Assembly: GCA_009787675.1 (NCBI GenBank)
Contig: WQSU01000035.1
Span: forward strand, 1-12,822
Direction of reading: 5' to 3'
DNA: 12,822 nucleotides
From: Lentimicrobiaceae bacterium
GTDB taxonomy: Bacteria > Bacteroidota > Bacteroidia > Bacteroidales > WCHB1-69
Shown: piece after piece, positions 8,588 to 12,822 of the stretch
Layout: the number at the start of each line of letters is the position of its first letter
Numbering within the stretch: position 1 is the first letter of the stretch
Position numbers and translations under genes: made by a program
Notes under the pieces: generated by a model
What the model was told of the DNA's origin: nothing
The model's input: only the letters and a program-made list of their open reading frames with translations
Databases searched by the model: none

Positions 8588-9685
8588 TTATTCACTTTTT
8601 TTCTTCTTAAACGAGGCAATTGCCACTTTCAGTGAAAAAACATGAGAGTATAAGCCTACAGAAAGATTGCCCAAATCGGTAAAAGCGTAATCAATGAAAA
8701 CAAGGTCTCTAATTCCGACACCAATTCCAAGATTAATTTGGCAGGTGAATTTGTTCTTGCCATCGAAAAAGGGAATTTGTTGGAAGTTGCCGATTCCTGC
8801 GCGAAGTGCGACAATTGTCTTGTATGCAAATTCCATCCCGAAATGAGGGTCAATAGAAATAAAATTGCTTTTTATCAACGTATTACGTTTTTTATCGAAA
8901 GTACAATCAAAGTCTAATGCAAAAGTAGCGTTAAAGCCTTTTCCAAGCTCAATAAATTTTCCAGCGCCAAAATTAAACCGCGGAGCAGTTAATTCTAATG
9001 TATTTTCCGGCAGTTCGTTACCGGTAGCCTCAAGCACTTCAAGTATTTTATCTGTTAATGTATAACTCCATGCATTAAAAGTGGAGGTAGCATCTTTAAG
9101 CAGGGCGCCCACTTGCCAGCCTTTTGTATTATATTGTAAACCAATGTCTAATCCAAATCCCCAAGCGCCAGCAAATTTTCCAATTGTTCTGCGAATAATT
9201 TTGGCATTTGCGCCTAAAGAAAGTCCTTTTACTTTTTCAAAGTTGTAGGCATAACTTAAAAGAAAGGCATTGTCTGCTGCTGAAAAATAGGTGATTTTTT
9301 TATAATCAAAATTTCCTTGATTGTCAATCAATTCCGTGGTATTCATAATATTATCTACGCCGAATCGAATCCATGAGAAAGCTACCGCCTGTTTATTATC
9401 TATCTTGTATCCTGCGCCGATATAGTCGTATTTGGCGACACCTGCAAAATATTCAGCGTGCATGGCAGATAATTGGTAAGGGCGTTCCATTCGTACCAAA
9501 CCGGCTGGATTCCAATAGGAAGCGGTCACATCGTTGGCTAAAGAAACCATCGTATTAGACATTGCCAAGCCGCGCGCGCCAATTCCCAAAGAGAGAAATT
9601 CATTGCTGTACTTTGCAACTTGAGCGTTTGCCCTTAAAAATGAGAAACTAATAAAAAAAATAAGAAAAAACTTTCTATAATTCAT
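8588..9685 (-). CDS. PorV/PorQ-family outer-membrane beta-barrel protein
   Basis: A 365-residue protein with a signal peptide (MNYRKFFLIFFISFSF..., predicted cleavage after RANA, residue 21) and alternating hydrophobic beta-strand pattern throughout. Seen: the family block LGIGARGLAM...ANDVTASYWNPAGL (33-63), which is typical of the PorV/PorQ (UPF0164, FadL-like) barrels of Bacteroidetes, and a C-terminal strand ending VFSLKVAIASF. Known: PorV shuttles substrates in the type IX secretion system and PorQ relates to the attachment complex; many paralogues have no known role. No other T9SS gene is in the window, so involvement is not shown. The frame extends upstream to a TTG at 9706, but ATG 9685 is chosen because it gives a canonical signal peptide. 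The gene converges on the acetyltransferase with a 10-bp gap. Confidence 0.82.
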   Translation of the reverse strand: MNYRKFFLIFFISFSFLRANAQVAKYSNEFLSLGIGARGLAMSNTMVSLANDVTASYWNPAGLVRMERPYQLSAMHAEYFAGVAKYDYIGAGYKIDNKQAVAFSWIRFGVDNIMNTTELIDNQGNFDYKKITYFSAADNAFLLSYAYNFEKVKGLSLGANAKIIRRTIGKFAGAWGFGLDIGLQYNTKGWQVGALLKDATSTFNAWSYTLTDKILEVLEATGNELPENTLELTAPRFNFGAGKFIELGKGFNATFALDFDCTFDKKRNTLIKSNFISIDPHFGMEFAYKTIVALRAGIGNFQQIPFFDGKNKFTCQINLGIGVGIRDLVFIDYAFTDLGNLSVGLYSHVFSLKVAIASFKKKKSE

Positions 9686-9820
9686 AAAAACAAAAATATA
9701 TTGCAAGTTCTAAAACGATGTGGAATATCTTTTATTTCTTACAACAGAAAAAGGTAATGATTTTTCTCACTTATAGATAATTTATTCTGTTGTTTTCCAA
9801 AAGAACATTTAATATTTTGT

Positions 9821-9828
9821 TATTTTTG
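9821..9828 (+). promoter_or_regulatory. Candidate -7 promoter element of panB-dxs
   Basis: TATTTTTG matches the Bacteroidetes -7 consensus TAnnTTTG exactly and ends 20 bp before the panB ATG, leaving a leader of about 13-16 nt. No good TTTG -33 element is present at the expected distance, so this rests on the -7 box alone. The position agrees with the promoter box seen before the MFS gene. Confidence 0.5.
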
Positions 9829-9848
9829 CCCCCTTATTAAAATAAATA

Positions 9849-10673
9849 ATGAAAGGTCAATATCTTTATCGTGATGTTACAAAGGTAACTACTCATGTAC
9901 TGCAACGAATGCGCAATGAGAGGGAAAAAATAGCCATGCTCACGGCTTATGATTATTCAACGGCACGCTTGTTGGATGAGGCAAAAATTGATGTGATTCT
10001 AGTGGGCGATTCTGCTGCCAATGTGATGGCAGGATACAAAACTACGCTACCCATTACTTTGAATGATATGATTTATCACGCATCGTCGGTGGTGCGGGCG
10101 GTAGAGCGCGCTTTGGTGGTGGTTGACCTTCCTTTTGGTACATATCAGGGCAATTCGAAAGAAGCACTGGCATCTGCCATCCGAATTATGAAAGAATCGG
10201 GTGCTGATGCAGTGAAAATGGAGGGTGGTATAGAGATTTCCGAAAGTATTGACAGGATTTTAAGCGCCGGCATTCCCGTGATGGGACATTTGGGACTAAC
10301 TCCACAAAGTATCAATAAGTTTGGAACTTATACGGTACGCGCAACCACGCAAAAAGAGGTGGATAAATTGCTGGAAGATGCTAAAATTTTAGAGCAGCAC
10401 GGCTGCTTCGCTTTGGTGCTGGAGAAGATTCCCGCCGCTGTGGGCAAGCAAGTTACGGAAAGCATCTCCATCCCCACCATTGGCATTGGCGCCGGACAGG
10501 ATACCAGCGGGCAAGTACTTGTTTTTCACGATATGATGGGATACACACAACAGTTTTCCCCACGCTTCCTGCGACGCTATCATAATATTTCGGAAGAGAT
10601 TATCAGCGCCGTTTCTCATTATATTAATGATGTGAAACAGAGGGAATTTCCAAACGAAAAAGAGCAGTACTAA
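9849..10673 (+). CDS. panB: 3-methyl-2-oxobutanoate hydroxymethyltransferase (ketopantoate hydroxymethyltransferase)
   Basis: The enzyme transfers a hydroxymethyl group from 5,10-methylenetetrahydrofolate to alpha-ketoisovalerate, giving ketopantoate, the first committed step of pantothenate and CoA synthesis; it is cytoplasmic. Seen: a TIM-barrel protein of 274 residues (E. coli PanB is 264) with the metal-binding VGDS (Asp54) and VDLPFGTY (Asp93), the substrate-binding KMEGG (Lys123, Glu125), GHLGLTPQSIN (146-156), the catalytic Glu192 in LVLEKIP, and IGIGAG near 217. All key residues are present. It has SAAN after VGD in place of the more usual S-L/A-G-N/M, a minor change. A ribosome-binding site is not obvious. 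dxs follows after 21 bp and is probably in the same transcript. Call is very sure. Confidence 0.97.
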   Translation: MKGQYLYRDVTKVTTHVLQRMRNEREKIAMLTAYDYSTARLLDEAKIDVILVGDSAANVMAGYKTTLPITLNDMIYHASSVVRAVERALVVVDLPFGTYQGNSKEALASAIRIMKESGADAVKMEGGIEISESIDRILSAGIPVMGHLGLTPQSINKFGTYTVRATTQKEVDKLLEDAKILEQHGCFALVLEKIPAAVGKQVTESISIPTIGIGAGQDTSGQVLVFHDMMGYTQQFSPRFLRRYHNISEEIISAVSHYINDVKQREFPNEKEQY

Positions 10674-10694
10674 ACGATACCAAACGTTCTATTC

Positions 10695-12578
10695 ATGGCA
10701 GAGCATTCATCGTACACGCTGTTAGATAAAATACAGTTTCCTAAAGATATAAGAAATTTATCAGTAGAAAAATTGCCGCAATTGTGTGAAGAACTGCGGC
10801 ATTTTATCATTACGAAATCGGCAAAAAATCCGGGACATCTGGGCGCCAGCTTAGGCACAGTGGAACTCACCGTAGCTATTCATTATGTATTTGATACACC
10901 GAATGATAAATTGGTTTGGGATGTGGGACATCAAGCCTATACGCACAAAATTATTACGGGAAGAAAAGAACAATTTGAAACCAATCGAAGATATAAAGGG
11001 ATGAGCGGTTTTCCCAAAATGAGCGAAAGTGAATACGATGCTTTCGGAACAGGACACGCATCTACGTCAATATCAGCGACTTTAGGCATGGCAACTGCAG
11101 CGAGGCTGTCGGGAAACACTTCCCAACACCACATTGCCGTAATTGGCGATGGCGCAATGGGCGGCGGCATGGCGTTTGAAGCTATGAACCAAGCTGGCGG
11201 TACTAAAGAAACTATGTTGGTGATTCTTAACGATAACCGTATCGCTATTGATGAAAATGTGGGTGCAATGAGTCAATATCTGCTCAGAATTACCAGCTCA
11301 AAATCTTACAATCGCTTTAAAAAAGGAGTTTGGAAGTTTTTTAATTCCAGAAAATTTATTGTACAGGCAATCAGCCGTTTGGGTAATTCTATTAAGGGAC
11401 AAATTGTGAGTAAAAGTAATCTTTTCCAACAATTGGGTTTTCGCTACTTTGGTCCTGCTGATGGGCATGACGTGGTGAAATTAGTTCGTATTTTGTCTAA
11501 CTTAAAAGAGATACAAGGTCCTAAGCTACTGCACATTGTTACTGTGAAAGGCAAAGGGTTGCCGTTGGCGGAAGAAAACCAGATATTGTATCATTTTCCC
11601 GGTAATTATGACCCTGACACCGGAGAACTTATTGTTCCCGACAGGCACAACATGCCTCCAAAATATCAGACCGTTTTTGGGGAAACCATATTGGAGTTAG
11701 CACTTCAGGATGAGCGTGTTGTGGGAATTACTCCGGCTATGGCAACCGGTTGTTCTTTAACCATTATGCGAGAGAAACTTCCGCATCGTGTATTTGATGT
11801 GGGAATTGCTGAGTCTCACGCTGTTACCTTTGCTGCAGGACTTGCTGCTGCAGGACAAATCCCGTTTTGCAATATTTACTCCTCATTTTTGCAACGCAGT
11901 TATGATCAGATTATTCACGATGTCGCACTGCAAAAACTGCCTGTTATTTTTTGTATTGACCGCGCCGGCTTGGTAGGGGAGGATGGACCCACGCACCACG
12001 GCGTTTTCGATTTGGCGTTTTTGCGCTCTATCCCAAACCTCATCATTGCCTCGCCCCGAAACGAAGCAGAGTTACGCAACATGATGTTCACCGCTTACAA
12101 AGACCGGAACAATCCGTTTGCCATACGCTACCCGCGCGGAAACGGCGTGATGATAGAATGGAAAACCCCGTTAGAAACATTGGAAATAGGACAATCGAAA
12201 CTGCTCAAGCAAGGCAAAGATATCGCCATTTTATCGTTGGGACCTCTCGGCAACAATGCAGCACAAGCTATTGATATTCTTGAAAATAAAGGAAAAACAC
12301 TCACTCATATTGATGTGCGTTTTTTAAAACCGCTCGACAAAAAAATGCTTGATGAAATTTGCACCACACATCACACTGTCATCACAGTGGAAGATGGCAT
12401 GGTTAGCGGCGGACTTTTCACCGCAGTGTCAGAATATATTATTGAAAAACAATATAATAACAAAGTCATTCCAATAGCCATTCCTGATACTTTTATTGAA
12501 CATGGCGATATTCCCAACCTATATAAGTTGGTTGGGTTTGATGTGGAAGGTATAGTGTTGTCTATAGTTGATCATTAA
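10695..12578 (+). CDS. dxs: 1-deoxy-D-xylulose-5-phosphate synthase
   Basis: This thiamine diphosphate enzyme condenses pyruvate with glyceraldehyde 3-phosphate to DXP, the entry step of the MEP isoprenoid pathway and a source of carbon skeleton for thiamine and pyridoxal. Seen: 627 residues, close to the 620 of E. coli; NPGHLGAS (His48) and VWDVGHQAY substrate-binding segments; ThDP motif GDG (Asp152) and Asn181 in LNDN, at the same numbers as in E. coli; pyrimidine-domain catalytic Glu373 in GIAESHAVTFAAG; YDQIIHDVALQKLP and DRAGLVGEDGPTHHG; and a C-terminal transketolase domain ending in FIEHGD...LYKL. All key residues are intact. It follows panB by 21 bp without a clear ribosome-binding site. 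Its stop codon directly abuts a 5'-truncated HAD gene, so the region just downstream has been rearranged, but the synthase itself looks full-length. Confidence 0.97.
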   Translation: MAEHSSYTLLDKIQFPKDIRNLSVEKLPQLCEELRHFIITKSAKNPGHLGASLGTVELTVAIHYVFDTPNDKLVWDVGHQAYTHKIITGRKEQFETNRRYKGMSGFPKMSESEYDAFGTGHASTSISATLGMATAARLSGNTSQHHIAVIGDGAMGGGMAFEAMNQAGGTKETMLVILNDNRIAIDENVGAMSQYLLRITSSKSYNRFKKGVWKFFNSRKFIVQAISRLGNSIKGQIVSKSNLFQQLGFRYFGPADGHDVVKLVRILSNLKEIQGPKLLHIVTVKGKGLPLAEENQILYHFPGNYDPDTGELIVPDRHNMPPKYQTVFGETILELALQDERVVGITPAMATGCSLTIMREKLPHRVFDVGIAESHAVTFAAGLAAAGQIPFCNIYSSFLQRSYDQIIHDVALQKLPVIFCIDRAGLVGEDGPTHHGVFDLAFLRSIPNLIIASPRNEAELRNMMFTAYKDRNNPFAIRYPRGNGVMIEWKTPLETLEIGQSKLLKQGKDIAILSLGPLGNNAAQAIDILENKGKTLTHIDVRFLKPLDKKMLDEICTTHHTVITVEDGMVSGGLFTAVSEYIIEKQYNNKVIPIAIPDTFIEHGDIPNLYKLVGFDVEGIVLSIVDH

Positions 12579-12822
12579 CCGAAAAAGCCAAAGAAAAAAA
12601 TATTTCAATCAGAAAAGAGGATTTCTTTCAGTATGGAAAACAGATCTCTTTCTATCAAGGTGTTGAGCAATATTTTGAAAGAATAAACCGCTACGCGGCA
12701 GAAAGAGGCTTTGAGATAGAACATTATATCATCTCGTCGGGGTTGCGGGAATTTGTTGAGGGCACCACAATTGCCCACCGTTTTAAAGATATTTTCGCTT
12801 CAGGATTTATGTATGATGCTCA
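12579..12822 (+). pseudogene. 5'-truncated HAD-family hydrolase, runs off right edge
   Basis: Directly after the dxs stop the frame of GAA at 12581 reads EKAKEKNISIRKEDF, then YFERINRYAAERGFEIEHYI and ISSGLREFVEGTTIAHRF...FASGFMYDA. This matches, from memory, the middle of a conserved haloacid dehalogenase-like hydrolase found in many bacteria; the SSG-L/I-R/K-E segment is likely the HAD motif II (Ser). The frame opens only at 12572, after an in-frame TGA at 12569-12571, and its first ATG is at 12809, near the window edge; no ATG, GTG or TTG start precedes the conserved part. The roughly 80-90 N-terminal residues, including the DxDxT nucleophile motif, are absent. A frameshift cannot explain this, since the upstream sequence is intact dxs. 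It is therefore most likely a truncated remnant; the rest lies beyond the window. Enzyme substrate unknown. Confidence 0.7.

Noticed and set aside
9691..9698. TATTTTTG on the minus strand, 5 bp before the ATG of the PorV/PorQ-family gene, as its promoter
   Set aside because: The start of transcription would fall at or within the ATG, giving a leaderless message, and no -33 TTG lies at the right distance. The match may be chance; it is not listed as a promoter.
9686..9706. Upstream TTG start (9706) for the PorV/PorQ-family protein
   Set aside because: It adds seven residues before a standard signal peptide that already begins well at the ATG at 9685.
12633..12690. ATG at 12633 as start of a downstream gene
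   Set aside because: It is out of frame with the HAD homology and meets a stop after about 17 codons.

Overview
The window looks like chromosomal DNA of a Bacteroidetes (Bacteroidota) bacterium, probably an AT-rich Bacteroidales or flavobacterial-type lineage. Supporting evidence: TATTTTTG boxes matching the Bacteroidetes -7 promoter consensus TAnnTTTG lie just upstream of genes; start codons lack obvious Shine-Dalgarno sequences; and the gene content is typical of the phylum (a PorV/PorQ-family outer-membrane barrel, a very large alpha-2-macroglobulin protein, a FucP-like sugar MFS carrier). No insertion sequence, tRNA, rRNA, CRISPR array or phage gene is visible. Species-level placement is not possible from the sequence alone.

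Layout from left to right: (1) the 3' end of a polysaccharide deacetylase-like gene (+), cut by the window edge; (2) a 382-residue MFS transporter on the minus strand, convergent with it; (3) a 302-bp AT-rich intergenic stretch; (4) a 2025-residue alpha-2-macroglobulin family protein (+) with an intact CAEQ thioester motif, followed 30 bp later by a small GNAT acetyltransferase related to spermidine/spermine or thialysine acetyltransferases (+); (5) a PorV/PorQ-family outer-membrane protein on the minus strand, convergent with the acetyltransferase and only 10 bp away; (6) after a 142-163 bp divergent region, panB (pantothenate/CoA synthesis) and dxs (MEP isoprenoid pathway), a probable two-gene operon with a 21-bp gap; (7) right after the dxs stop codon, a reading frame homologous to the inner part of a HAD-family hydrolase that has no start codon and no N-terminal nucleophile motif, i.e. 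a 5'-truncated gene, running off the right edge.

Most genes are ordinary housekeeping or envelope functions and do not form one pathway. The A2M-acetyltransferase pair is likely cotranscribed, and panB-dxs likewise. I found no convincing new multi-gene system. The points most worth a second look are the truncated HAD gene abutting dxs, the A2M protein (active-looking thioester, no lipobox, no penicillin-binding protein 1C neighbour, bait-like linker), and a heptanucleotide repeat forming the end of the acetyltransferase gene.
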